The notes below the pieces were generated by a model. That model was not told where the DNA came from. It worked only from the letters and a program-made list of their open reading frames with translations, and made no database searches. Shown here one piece after another: positions 1-8,485 of a DNA stretch of 64,000 nt (position 1 is the first letter of the stretch; each line of letters begins with the position of its first letter). A program made the translations under genes and the position numbers. The stretch is from Pseudoxanthomonas winnipegensis (lineage in GTDB: Bacteria; Pseudomonadota; Gammaproteobacteria; Xanthomonadales; Xanthomonadaceae): assembly GCF_004283755.1 (NCBI RefSeq), contig NZ_SHMH01000005.1, forward strand, positions 248,001-312,000, read 5' to 3'.

Positions 1-153
1 TTCTTTAAGCAGCCGCAGTTTATTCCGCATTTGAGTCACGCTCAAATTGGGGCGCGTTTAAAATCATTGCAGTGGCTGCAGCAGGGGCTAGTGGCGCCCC
101 TGCTTGTTAAAGCATTCGAGGATGAGCTTTATTCAATTTATAAGCCGGATTGA
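1..153 (+). CDS. C-terminal fragment of an unrecognised island gene
   Basis: An open frame enters from the left edge and ends at a TGA at 151-153, giving the last 50 residues of a protein that ends in SIYKPD. Codon use is AT-richer than the rest of the window (AAA, TTA, ATT and TTT are frequent), as expected of transferred cargo. It converges on the integrase gene that ends 18 bases further on. No family is recognisable from so short a fragment. It could be a chance frame, but its length, codon character and the island context favour a real gene. Confidence 0.4.
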   Translation, partial: FFKQPQFIPHLSHAQIGARLKSLQWLQQGLVAPLLVKAFEDELYSIYKPD

Positions 154-171
154 TTCATTTGTTGGCATGAG

Positions 172-1395
172 CTAAGCGGCAAGCTCTATCTTGGGCCCGT
201 ATTTGAGTGATTTGCTGTGCTTCAGCGAGTCTAGGTGATCCGCCCATTTTTGCATCATATTTTTGCGTTCATCAAGATACTGGGCTTGATTATATATTCC
301 GCGCACGCCGGGCATTTTATGGGTTAGTGCCGACTCAATCGCATCCGGATTCCATCCGCCCATTTCATTGAGGAGAGTGCTTGCCATGTGTCGGAAGCCG
401 TGAATGGTGCTCTCGTCCTTCTCGATGCCGCAGCGCCGTGCAGCTACAAGAATGGCGTTAGCTGACATGTGCTTGCGCGGGTCGCGCCCGCCAGGAAAAA
501 CGAACTCGCCGCGCCCGGTCAGGGGATGCAGTTCGCGCAGGATTTCAAGCGCTTGCGAGGAAAGGGCAGCGATGTGGGTGCGCTTAGTCTTGGTCACAAA
601 ATAGCGCCATTGGCCCGCATGCAGGTCCAACTCGCTCCATCGCATCCGAACAAGTTCGCCGGGTCGAGCGAAGAGTAATGGGGCTAGTCGCAGTGCGCTA
701 CGAACAACGGGTCTGCTGGTGCTGCTGTCGATTTTCTTAAGGAGGGCAGTTGCCGCTGTCGGAGTCGTTGCGGAGGCGAATGGCATAGGGCGCCACGGCG
801 TCAGCGCTCCCTTTAGTGCTCCTGTTGGATCGCCGTCAGCTCGCCCGGTCCTCACGGCATAACGAAAGACCGCTCCGCAGGTCTGTAGAGCGCGGTGGGC
901 AGTTTCGATGGCCCCTCGCTGCTCGATTCGCTCAAGGTGCTTCAGCAGCTCTGAGGCTGTGATGGCTCCGACTGGACGGGCACCGATCCAAGGGAAGATG
1001 TCGCTTTCCAAGCGTCGGATGATCTTGTCCGCATACTGGACGCTCCAATCTTTCTGCTGCTTGGCGAACCATTCGCGGGCTACGACCTCGAAGCTGTTCG
1101 CTGCTGCGGCCTCTCCGGCGGCTCGGATAGCCTTCCGCTGTTCGCCGGGATCGATCTTGGCCGCAAGTTGGCGGCGTGCTTCTGCAAGCCGTTCGCGCGC
1201 GTCTGCGAGGCTTACCTCTGGGTAGGTGCCGAACGAGAGCGTATTGCGCTTGCCGGTGATTGGGCGTCGGTAGTCATAGCGCCACCAGCGTGCGCCATCC
1301 GGGCGCAGCAGTAGATACAGGCCGTTGCCATCGCGCAGTTTCTGAGGCTTATCAGCTGGTTTGGTTTTGCGGATGGCGGTATCGGTGAGAGGCAT
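172..1395 (-). CDS. int: P4-type tyrosine-recombinase integrase of a tRNA-integrated element
   Basis: This 407-residue site-specific recombinase would integrate and excise the element whose edge lies here. The N-terminus (1-90) is the DUF4102 arm-binding domain typical of P4-like integrases (LTDTAIRKTKPADK, then the GNGLYLLLRPDG region). A SAM-like core-binding domain follows (about 100-200), then the catalytic domain. Visible active-site residues are Arg244 in ARPGEL, Lys near 269-271, His332 and Arg335 in HGFRH, His359 in LTHK, and Tyr368 nine residues later, so the enzyme looks intact. The gene starts 177 bases from the 3' end of tRNA-Ala(CGC) and reads away from it. That is the usual arrangement for this family, where the tRNA 3' end serves as attachment site. 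Length is normal for the family. Confidence 0.93.
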   Translation of the reverse strand: MPLTDTAIRKTKPADKPQKLRDGNGLYLLLRPDGARWWRYDYRRPITGKRNTLSFGTYPEVSLADARERLAEARRQLAAKIDPGEQRKAIRAAGEAAAANSFEVVAREWFAKQQKDWSVQYADKIIRRLESDIFPWIGARPVGAITASELLKHLERIEQRGAIETAHRALQTCGAVFRYAVRTGRADGDPTGALKGALTPWRPMPFASATTPTAATALLKKIDSSTSRPVVRSALRLAPLLFARPGELVRMRWSELDLHAGQWRYFVTKTKRTHIAALSSQALEILRELHPLTGRGEFVFPGGRDPRKHMSANAILVAARRCGIEKDESTIHGFRHMASTLLNEMGGWNPDAIESALTHKMPGVRGIYNQAQYLDERKNMMQKWADHLDSLKHSKSLKYGPKIELAA

Positions 1396-1438
1396 TGGGC
1401 AGCTCCTTGACGGTAACAGGCTAAGGGAGTGCCCCGGC

Positions 1439-1467
1439 TACCGCCAAATCTACCGCCTCTTACCGCC
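1439..1467. repeat. three TACCGCC repeats upstream of the integrase
   Basis: TACCGCC occurs at 1439-1445, 1451-1457 and 1461-1467, spaced 12 and 10 bases apart, between the integrase start and the tRNA. Closely spaced short direct repeats beside an integrase gene are the expected form of arm-type integrase or excisionase binding sites. That role is inferred from position only. Confidence 0.4.
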
Positions 1468-1501
1468 GGATTTGGCTGGTCTAGGCTGGACTTCGCTGGA
1501 T

Positions 1502-1546
1502 ACAAAAAAGGCCGGGAAGCCCTTAGAATAAGGTCTTTCCAGCCTT
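1502..1546 (-). terminator. Rho-independent terminator of tRNA-Ala
   Basis: On the minus strand the arms AAGGCTGGAAAG and CTTCCCGGCCTT (1535-1546 and 1508-1519) form a 12-bp stem with one G-T pair and one mismatch. Six T residues follow (1504-1509). It lies downstream of the tRNA and upstream of the integrase, so it should isolate integrase expression from the tRNA promoter. Confidence 0.75.
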
Positions 1547-1571
1547 GGTCGCACCGTCTAGGACGGAAATT

Positions 1572-1647
<76 letters not shown>

Positions 1648-1762
1648 AAGGGGAGCGCCATTCTAGCGATGCGCCTGCGGATTGCCAACCGGTCTGCGTG
1701 CGATCGCCGGGCGATAGCGCGGAGGCGTTCCGGGGCGGACCGGACACGCGCCTTGCTGGCGC

Positions 1763-2305
1763 TCAGCCCTCCCGCGGCGGGTCCAGGGCGGGCAGGGGGC
1801 GCTCGCCCGGGGCGCGGATGGCCTTGGTGACCACGTAGGTGGAGTAGCGGGCGATGCCCAGGTCCTCGCGCAGCAGTTGCTCCATGAAGGCCTGGTACTG
1901 GGCGATGTCGCTGCACTCGATCATGGCGATGTAGTCGATGCCGCCGCCGGTGGCGTAGCAGAACGCCACTTCCGGGGCGTCGGCCATGCGCTGGGCGAAG
2001 GTGCGCATCGAGGCGGCGGTGTGCTGGCCCAGCACGATCTGCACCAGCACCTGGCTGGTCTTGAACAGGCGTTGCCAGTCGATCACCGCGCGGTAGCCGC
2101 GGATCAGGCCGGCGGCCTCGAGCTTGCGCACGCGCTCCCAGGTCGGCGTGATCGACAGGCCGATCTCGCTGGCCAGGGTGGACTTGGTCACGCGCGCCTG
2201 GCGCGAGAGGATCTGCAGGATCCTCAGGTCGTCCTGATCCAGGCGCAGGCCCGGATCGATGCGCAGCGGCCGGGCGGCCGCCTCGGGGGGGACATCGGAA
2301 GACAT
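1763..2305 (-). CDS. Lrp/AsnC-family transcriptional regulator
   Basis: This 180-residue DNA-binding regulator has a winged helix-turn-helix near residues 20-70 ([18 protein letters not shown], then [11 protein letters not shown] and the recognition segment [14 protein letters not shown]). A RAM/AsnC ligand-binding domain follows (about 85-160), including the GGGIDY segment that corresponds to the effector-binding turn. It has an N-terminal extension of about 20 residues and a Pro-rich tail. It lies downstream of, and on the same strand as, a secreted amino-ester hydrolase but is separated by a strong hairpin. A link to amino-acid sensing is plausible from the family; the actual effector and targets cannot be read from the sequence. 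Confidence 0.88.
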   Translation of the reverse strand: MSSDVPPEAAARPLRIDPGLRLDQDDLRILQILSRQARVTKSTLASEIGLSITPTWERVRKLEAAGLIRGYRAVIDWQRLFKTSQVLVQIVLGQHTAASMRTFAQRMADAPEVAFCYATGGGIDYIAMIECSDIAQYQAFMEQLLREDLGIARYSTYVVTKAIRAPGERPLPALDPPREG

Positions 2306-2337
2306 GCGGGGGATGCTAGCGTCGGCTTGCGCAAGGG

Positions 2338-2366
2338 CACGGCGGCGTCGAATCGACGCCGCCGTG
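2338..2366. terminator. perfect 14-bp hairpin between hydrolase and AsnC genes
   Basis: CACGGCGGCGTCGA (2338-2351) and its exact complement (2353-2366) are separated by one base. Neither strand has a clear T run after it. It sits 6 bases past the hydrolase stop codon, so it is best read as a transcription end or mRNA-stabilising hairpin for that gene. Confidence 0.5.
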
Positions 2367-2371
2367 TTGCA

Positions 2372-4324
2372 TCACTTGATGCCGCTGACCACCGGCAGCA
2401 GCACCGAACTGGCCTGCGCGCCGCCCAGCTTCACGCTGATGGTGGCCTCGCGGTAGTCCTTGGGCTGGGCCAGGAAGATGTTGGGCACGAAGGTCTGCGG
2501 ATTGAGGTCGTACAGCGGGAACCAGCTCGACTGGACCTGCACCATCACCCGGTGCCCGGGCAGGAAGGTGTGGTTGGCCACGGGCAGGTCGAAGCGGATC
2601 GGCACGGTGGTGTTGGACGGGATCGCGCTGGGGTGCTCCAGGCTCTCGCGATAGCGCCCGCGCAGGATGTCGGCCGAGACCATCAGCTGGTAGCCGCCCA
2701 GCTTGGGATCGTCCGGCACCACGTCCGGATAAACATCGACCAGCTTGACCACGAAGTCGCCGTCGCTGCCGGTCGTGGACAGGCGCAGGTCCACCTTGGG
2801 CGTGCCGCTGATGCGCAGCGGCGCGTCCAGCACCTCGGTGACGAAGGTCAGCACGTCCGGGCGGGCGGCGGCCTGGCGCTGGTCGCTGACCAGCCAGCTC
2901 GGCCACGGGTTGTCGTCGTAGCCGGTGGCCGGCAGCGGCCGGGGCAGGAAGGGCACGGGGTTGGACGGATCGGACACGTATTCGTCGCTGCCGGCGGTGG
3001 CCTGCGCATCGAACCCCGCGGTGCCGTTGTCCTTCAGATACAGCGGCTGCTCGGCGATGCGGCAGCCCGAGGCACAGCCCTGCGGCCAGGACTTCAGGTG
3101 CTCCCAATGGTTCTCGCCGGTGCGGTAGACGGTGACCGGCGAGACCTGCATCGGCGGCGCGTCGTCCATCAGATAGTGGTCCAGGAACGGGCGCAGCACC
3201 TCGCGGCGGAAGGTCGCTGCGGTGTCGGTGTCGAACTTGATCGCGCCCAGGTGGGTGCCGTCCTCGCGCTGGCCGCCATGGTTCCACGGGCCCATCACCA
3301 GGAACACCTTGTCGTTGCGCGTGTCCTTGGGTTCCAGCGCCGCGTACACGGCCATGTCGCCGTAGATGTCTTCCTGGTCCCACAGGCCGTGCACCAGCAT
3401 CACCGGGATGCTGAGCGGCTCCTTGGCGAGCAGCTTGTCCACCGCCTGTTCCTGCCAGAAGGCGTCGTAGGACGGGTGCGCCAGCAGCTTGCGGAAGAAG
3501 CCGAGCTGGTCCATGCCGCGGCGCTTGCCGATCAGGCCGGCCGCGCCGCCCTTGAGGTAGAAGTCGTAGTCGTCGGCGTCGGTCTGGATCCAGTGGATGG
3601 TGTTGCCGCGCGTGGCCTCCTGCTCGTAGATGTAGGGCAGGTTGGTCTGGCGGAAGGCGCCGTTGTGGAACCAGTCGTCGCCGCGCCAGCCGTCGACCAT
3701 CGGGTTCATCGGGATGGCCACCTTGAGCGCCGGATGCGGATGGAACAGCGCCATCAGGCTGGTGAAGCCGTCGTAGGAGATGCCCAGGATGCCGACCTTG
3801 CCGTTGGACTCGGGCACGTTCTTGGACAGCCAGTCCACCGTGTCCCAGGTGTCGGTGGAATGGTCGACGTTGCTGTCGTTGAGCGGGCCGATCTGCGGCC
3901 GGTTCATGACGTAGTCGCCCTCCGAGCCGTACTTGCCGCGGATGTCCTGGACCACGCGGATGTAGCCGTGCTTGTTGAACAGCTCGGGGAAGTTGTCGTA
4001 GCCCTGCAGCACGGCGGCCAGGCGGTTGCTCTTGGCCAGCGTGGTCATGCCATCGGCGTCGTAGGGCGTGCGGGTGAGCAGCATCGGCGCGCGATGGGCG
4101 CCCTTGGGCACCAGGATGACGGTATGCAGCTTGACCCCGTCGCGCATCGGGATCTCGACCTCGCGGCGGACGAAATCCGCCTCCGGGTCGTCGGGCACGA
4201 CGAAGTGCGCGGGGCGATCGGGCTCGGGCTTCTGCTGCGCCAGCAGCGTCGGCATGGCCAGCAGCGCGGACAGCAACAGCGTGGTGCTGGCGAAGAACAA
4301 GGCAGGACGGTGCAACCGAGACAT
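2372..4324 (-). CDS. secreted CocE/NonD-type hydrolase (alpha-amino-acid ester hydrolase / glutaryl-7-ACA acylase family)
   Basis: This 650-residue serine hydrolase of the X-Pro dipeptidyl-peptidase (S15)/CocE superfamily is exported by an N-terminal signal peptide (MSRLHRP, then a hydrophobic stretch, cleavage near LLAQQ). The alpha/beta-hydrolase domain carries the nucleophile motif GISYDG, an acid in VHGLWDQED and a histidine in GPWNHGG. A C-terminal jelly-roll domain follows. Family members split or form amide and ester bonds of small alpha-amino acids, including beta-lactam side chains, or release dipeptides in the periplasm; the true substrate is unknown. The start at 4324 is chosen because GGAG lies a few bases upstream and the signal peptide begins there, although the frame stays open further upstream. 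Confidence 0.87.
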   Translation of the reverse strand: MSRLHRPALFFASTTLLLSALLAMPTLLAQQKPEPDRPAHFVVPDDPEADFVRREVEIPMRDGVKLHTVILVPKGAHRAPMLLTRTPYDADGMTTLAKSNRLAAVLQGYDNFPELFNKHGYIRVVQDIRGKYGSEGDYVMNRPQIGPLNDSNVDHSTDTWDTVDWLSKNVPESNGKVGILGISYDGFTSLMALFHPHPALKVAIPMNPMVDGWRGDDWFHNGAFRQTNLPYIYEQEATRGNTIHWIQTDADDYDFYLKGGAAGLIGKRRGMDQLGFFRKLLAHPSYDAFWQEQAVDKLLAKEPLSIPVMLVHGLWDQEDIYGDMAVYAALEPKDTRNDKVFLVMGPWNHGGQREDGTHLGAIKFDTDTAATFRREVLRPFLDHYLMDDAPPMQVSPVTVYRTGENHWEHLKSWPQGCASGCRIAEQPLYLKDNGTAGFDAQATAGSDEYVSDPSNPVPFLPRPLPATGYDDNPWPSWLVSDQRQAAARPDVLTFVTEVLDAPLRISGTPKVDLRLSTTGSDGDFVVKLVDVYPDVVPDDPKLGGYQLMVSADILRGRYRESLEHPSAIPSNTTVPIRFDLPVANHTFLPGHRVMVQVQSSWFPLYDLNPQTFVPNIFLAQPKDYREATISVKLGGAQASSVLLPVVSGIK

Positions 4325-4467
4325 TAGCTTCTCCGAGGCGGGCGACGGGGCGTCCCGCGCCGGGCTCGCATTCGCAGCGCGAGGCCGCGCGTGCGAAGGA
4401 CCGGTCCGGAGGACGTCGTAGCGTAGCGCCTGGCCTGCTGGCGCGATAGCGGGATTCGCGCTCTCGG

Positions 4468-4489
4468 ACGGGCCTGCCGTCAGGCCCGT
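4468..4489 (-). terminator. hairpin overlapping the end of rnd
   Basis: ACGGGCCTG and CAGGCCCGT form a perfect 9-bp stem with a four-base loop and include the RNase D stop codon. No T run follows, so it is a candidate terminator or 3'-end stabiliser only. Confidence 0.4.
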
Positions 4490-5565
4490 GGCGAGGCCAG
4501 CAACGGCGCCAGCACCGGTTCGAGCTGGGCGCGGCGCCAGCCTTCCAGCGCAGCCGGCCACTGGCCGTGCTCCATCAGCGCCTCCAGCCAGCGGCGCGAG
4601 GCGAGGATGCCGTCGGGCAGGCCGAGCGCGGCCGAGTGCGCGGTCACGGCGTCCTGCAGCTTCTTCAGGCGCTGCTTGTCCTGGTCGCCGTTCTTCGCCA
4701 GCGGGGCGTCGGCTTCGTCCGGCAGCGGCGTGGACAGGGCCTGCCAGAGCGCGTCGGCCAGTTTGCGCGGCGACTTGGGCTGGCGTTCGAGCCAGTCGAT
4801 CAGCGCCTCGCGCGAGGCCATGGGCGTGCGCGCCAGGGTCACGGCCAGCTCGTTGTCCAGGATCCAGCTCTTGGGCCGGTCGCTGGCGCGCGCCTGCGCC
4901 TCGCGCCAGCGCAGCAGCCGCAGCAGGCGATGCTGCGCCGGCGCATCGAGGAACTGCGCGCTGCGCAGCGCCAGATGCGGCCAGCGCTCGCCGCCATCGT
5001 CCTCGCCCTGGGCGATCAGCCGTGCGCCATCGGCCTGCAGCCACTCCAGCCGGCCCAGCGCCTGCAGCTTCTCGGTCAGCGCCGCGTACAGCGCGCCAAG
5101 GTGGACCACATCGTCGGCCGCGTATTCCAGCTGCGCGGGACTGAGCGGGCGCTTGAGCCAGTCCGAGCGGGTCTCGCCCTTGGCCAGGGTGACCCCGGTG
5201 ATCTGCGCCACCAGCTTCTGGTAGCCCATGCCGCCGCCGATGCCGGCCAGCGCCGCGGCGATCTGGGTGTCGAACAAGGGCGAGGGCAGCACGCCGCAGG
5301 CGCAGCGCAGCGCGATCAGGTCCTCGCTGGCGCTATGCATCACCTTGACCACGCCAGAATCGGACAGCAGCGGCGCCAGGGCCTGCGGCATGCCGGGCAC
5401 CAGCGGGTCGACCAGCAGGATGGTGTCGCCGATGGCGATCTGGACCAGGGCCAGCTGCGGCCAGAAGGTCTTCTCGCGGATGAATTCGGTGTCCAGGCCC
5501 ACCCAGGCGGGCAGCTGCTGCAGGTGCGCTCGCAGCGCGTCGGGGGTGTCGATCCAGAGGGGCAC
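4480..5565 (-). CDS. rnd: ribonuclease D
   Basis: This 3'-to-5' exoribonuclease trims tRNA precursors and other small structured RNAs in the cytoplasm. The 361-residue protein has the DEDDy exonuclease domain with Asp25 and Glu27 in GLDTEFIR, Asp82 in SASEDL, and Tyr148/Asp152 in EYAADDV. An HRDC domain follows (about 205-285), and the length is normal for the family. It starts at 5565 and diverges from the lipoprotein gene on the other strand; the 155 bases to the next gene hold only the hairpin at its 3' end. All catalytic residues are present. Confidence 0.95.
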   Translation of the reverse strand: MPLWIDTPDALRAHLQQLPAWVGLDTEFIREKTFWPQLALVQIAIGDTILLVDPLVPGMPQALAPLLSDSGVVKVMHSASEDLIALRCACGVLPSPLFDTQIAAALAGIGGGMGYQKLVAQITGVTLAKGETRSDWLKRPLSPAQLEYAADDVVHLGALYAALTEKLQALGRLEWLQADGARLIAQGEDDGGERWPHLALRSAQFLDAPAQHRLLRLLRWREAQARASDRPKSWILDNELAVTLARTPMASREALIDWLERQPKSPRKLADALWQALSTPLPDEADAPLAKNGDQDKQRLKKLQDAVTAHSAALGLPDGILASRRWLEALMEHGQWPAALEGWRRAQLEPVLAPLLASPRA

Positions 5566-5681
5566 GCGGGTCTCGAGGTTGGGAACCAGGGGGGGCGCCC
5601 CGTCGCGCAGGCTTGCACACGCCTTGGCGCGGTTGGGGCGACAATAGCCTAACGTCCCCGGCCATCGGCCGCCTTTGGATC

Positions 5682-7559
5682 ATGACGGGAGGAACCTTGC
5701 GGCGATTCGCCCCGGCGCTGCTGGCGCTGCTGCTGACAGCCTGCGACCGCGCGCCCGAGCCCGCCGCGCGGCCGGCCGCGCCCGTGGCCAGCCCGGCCCC
5801 CGCGTCCGGCCAGGCGCCGGCGCGCATGCCCAGCGTGACCATCAGCGACAGCAACGGCGATGCCGCGCTGAACTGGTCGCCGCCCGCGCTGGCGCTGGAG
5901 CCGGGCCAGGTGCGCCAGGCGCGCCGCGAGGCCGCCGCCGCGCTGCGCGCGGGCGACCTGTTCGAACAGCCGCGCGATGCCATCCCGCTGTACCTGGCGC
6001 TGCTGCGCCTGAATCCCAGCGACGCGGTCGCCAAGCGCGGCCTGGCCAACGCCGGCACCGCCCTGCTGGCCCAGGGCCGGCGCGCGGTCGCCGCCGCCCA
6101 GGACGATCCGGAGGCGCTGGCGCGCGCGGTGCGCATCGCCGCGGTGGTGCGCACCGTGCTGGCGCAGGATCCGCGCGCCGAACCGTATCTGGAGCAGGTC
6201 GATCTGGCCGAGCAGCTGGCCCGGCTCAACGCCACCGGCGAGAGCCAGCTGCGCCAGGGCCTGCTGGGCGAGGGGGGCAAGGATGGCGCGCTGAGCACCT
6301 TCCGCGCCGTGCTGGCGCAGGCGCCGGACCAGCCGCGCGCCCTGCAGGGCATGGCGGCCACGGAGAGCGCCTTCATCCGCCGCGCCGAGGACGCCGCGCG
6401 CGCCGGCGACTTCGACGAGGCCGCCCGCTGGATGGGCTTCGCCAACGGCGTGCGCGAGGACGCGCAGACGGTCAAGGACGGCTACGCGCGCATCGAAGCC
6501 GAGCGCACCCGCCAGATCGCCGCGCTGCGCGACGCCGGCGTGGACGATCTGGTCTCGCCGCTGGGCCTGAAGGACGCGCGGCAGAAGCTGGAAGCCGCCC
6601 TGCGCATCGCCCGGCCGGGCGATCCGGTGGCCGCCGACCTGCGCCAGCGCATCGATCTGGCCACGCACTACGGCCTGTTCCGGCCCGGCCAGTCCTTCAC
6701 CGATGCCATGCGCGGCGGTGGCCGCACGCCGGTGATGGTGGTGGTGCCGCATGGCGCCTTCCGCATGGGCGCCGACGAGGACGAGCCGGGCGCGTCCGAG
6801 GCCGAGCAGCCGGCGCATTACGTGCGCTTCGACCGCGGCTTCGCCGTCTCGCGCACGGCGGTGACGGTGGGCCAGTACCGTCGCTTCGTGCAGGCCACGC
6901 AATACCGGTCGCGGGCGACGCGGCGCGGGCATTCGATCGTCTACGACGAGCGCAGCGGCAACTTCGTGCGCCGCAGCGGCGTGGACTGGCAGTCCGACTA
7001 CGCCGGCGCCAAGGCGGCCGACGACATGCCGGTGCTGCACGTCAGCGTGCGCGACGCGGAGGCCTACGCCGACTGGCTGGCCGAGCAGACCGGGCACGCC
7101 TACCGCCTGGCCTCGGAGGCCGAGTTCGAATACATCCTGCGCGCCGGCAGCCAGGGGCGTTATTCGTGGGGCAACTCGACCCCGCCGCCGGCGGGCGTGG
7201 GCAACCTGACCGGCGGCAACGACGTCTCGCCCAGCGGTCGCCACTGGGGCAACGCCTTCGTCGGCTACGGCGATGGCTGGTGGGGCCCGGCGCCGGTGGC
7301 CACGTTCAAGCCGAATGCCTGGGGGCTGTACGACGTAGGGAGCAACATCAGCGAGTGGGTCGCCGACTGCTGGCACGCCAGCTTCCGGCGTGCGCCGGGC
7401 GACGGCGCGGCGTGGTTCAATCCCGGCTGCCGGGCCCGGGTGATCCGGGGAGGCGGGTGGGCTTCCTCGCCGCAGCAGGCGCGGGCGGCGTGGCGTGCCT
7501 CGCAGGACTCGGACATGACCAGTGCGCGGGTAGGCTTCCGCGTGGTGCGCGGCATCTGA
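5682..7559 (+). CDS. lipoprotein with C-terminal formylglycine-generating-enzyme (SUMF1) domain
   Basis: This 625-residue envelope protein has a lipobox, LLLTAC, with Cys21 as the acylated residue. A helical, Ala/Arg-rich region of about 350 residues resembling tetratricopeptide-type repeats follows, then an FGE-sulfatase domain from about residue 360 to the end (GAFRMGADEDEPG, VTVGQYRRFV, YRLASEAEFEYILRAG, RVIRGGGWASS, RVGFRVVRG). Proteins with this C-type-lectin-like fold either oxidise sulfatase cysteines or simply bind ligands; many lipoprotein members are non-catalytic. No sulfatase gene is nearby, so a structural or regulatory role is more likely. The start at 5682 is chosen because it places the signal peptide at the N-terminus. 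The M48 protease gene follows after 13 bases and is probably co-transcribed. Confidence 0.82.
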   Translation: MTGGTLRRFAPALLALLLTACDRAPEPAARPAAPVASPAPASGQAPARMPSVTISDSNGDAALNWSPPALALEPGQVRQARREAAAALRAGDLFEQPRDAIPLYLALLRLNPSDAVAKRGLANAGTALLAQGRRAVAAAQDDPEALARAVRIAAVVRTVLAQDPRAEPYLEQVDLAEQLARLNATGESQLRQGLLGEGGKDGALSTFRAVLAQAPDQPRALQGMAATESAFIRRAEDAARAGDFDEAARWMGFANGVREDAQTVKDGYARIEAERTRQIAALRDAGVDDLVSPLGLKDARQKLEAALRIARPGDPVAADLRQRIDLATHYGLFRPGQSFTDAMRGGGRTPVMVVVPHGAFRMGADEDEPGASEAEQPAHYVRFDRGFAVSRTAVTVGQYRRFVQATQYRSRATRRGHSIVYDERSGNFVRRSGVDWQSDYAGAKAADDMPVLHVSVRDAEAYADWLAEQTGHAYRLASEAEFEYILRAGSQGRYSWGNSTPPPAGVGNLTGGNDVSPSGRHWGNAFVGYGDGWWGPAPVATFKPNAWGLYDVGSNISEWVADCWHASFRRAPGDGAAWFNPGCRARVIRGGGWASSPQQARAAWRASQDSDMTSARVGFRVVRGI

Positions 7560-7572
7560 CAAGGATCAAGGC

Positions 7573-8478
7573 ATGAATGCGGCTTATGGCAATGGGGGCA
7601 TGCAGCGGCGGCGCGGATTCGGGATCCGCTGGTGGATCCTGTTGCTGTTCGCCGGCTATGCGGCGTTTCAGTGGATCTCCAGCCGCCAGACCGATCCTTA
7701 CACCGGCCAGGACGCGCATTACGGCGCCACGCCCAGCGAGGAATCCGAGCTCGGCGTGCAGGCCTACCAGCAGGTGCTGGGCGAGGCGCGCCAGCAGGGC
7801 GCGCTGCTGCCGGCCAGCGACCCGACCAGCCAGGAAGTGGCGACCATCGCCCAGCGCCTGATCGCGCGCGTGCCGCAGGTGGCGGCCGACCTGGCCAAGC
7901 AGCACGACCAGCCGGCGCCGGACCTGTCCGGCTACGACTGGCAGGTCAGCGTGCTGCGCTCGGACGAGGCCAATGCGTTCTGCCTGCCGGGCGGCAAGAT
8001 CGCCGTCTACACCGGGCTGTTCCCGATCGCGCAGACGCGCGATGCGCTGGCGGTGGTGATGGGGCACGAGATCGCCCACGCGCTGCTGCGCCACAGCTCC
8101 CAGCGCATGGCCCAGCAGAAGCTGGTGCAGATGGGGCAGGTGGCCGCCGGCATGTCCGGCATGGACCAGCAGACCATGGCCGCGCTGGGCGCCGGCGTGC
8201 AGTACGGCATGGTGCTGCCCTACGGCCGCAACCACGAATCGCAGGCCGACGAGGTCGGCCTGATGCTGGCCGCGGCGGCCTGCTACGACCCGCAGCAGGC
8301 GATCCCGCTGTGGGAGCGCATGTCCCAGCTGGGCGGCGGCGAGCGTCCGCCGGAGTTCGCCTCTACCCACCCCGACCCGTCCAACCGCATCGCTCGCCTG
8401 CAGCAGCTGATGCCCGAGGCCGAACAGTTCCGCGCCCGCTACTGCGGCGGCCAGCCGGCGAGCGACCAGCCGCTGTAG
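7573..8478 (+). CDS. M48-family zinc metalloprotease, membrane-anchored
   Basis: This 301-residue protease has one N-terminal membrane segment (about 18-34, RWWILLLFAGYAAF) and a periplasmic M48 domain. Zinc ligands are His165 and His169 with catalytic Glu166 in HEIAH, and Glu222 in the ESQAD motif. The family includes BepA/LoiP-type enzymes that degrade misfolded envelope proteins. It lies 13 bases behind the FGE-domain lipoprotein, so the two may act together in envelope quality control; that link is inferred from position. It ends 7 bases from the convergent reductase gene. Confidence 0.9.
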   Translation: MNAAYGNGGMQRRRGFGIRWWILLLFAGYAAFQWISSRQTDPYTGQDAHYGATPSEESELGVQAYQQVLGEARQQGALLPASDPTSQEVATIAQRLIARVPQVAADLAKQHDQPAPDLSGYDWQVSVLRSDEANAFCLPGGKIAVYTGLFPIAQTRDALAVVMGHEIAHALLRHSSQRMAQQKLVQMGQVAAGMSGMDQQTMAALGAGVQYGMVLPYGRNHESQADEVGLMLAAAACYDPQQAIPLWERMSQLGGGERPPEFASTHPDPSNRIARLQQLMPEAEQFRARYCGGQPASDQPL

Positions 8479-8485
8479 CGCGTCT

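Noticed and set aside
1877..4327. 816-residue open frame on the plus strand
   Set aside because: It lies antisense to the AsnC and CocE genes and is rich in His, Gly, Arg and Gln with no domain; it is a high-GC shadow frame.
4325..5044. 240-residue N-terminal extension of the CocE-type hydrolase
   Set aside because: It overlaps rnd, and the signal peptide and ribosome-binding site place the start at 4324.
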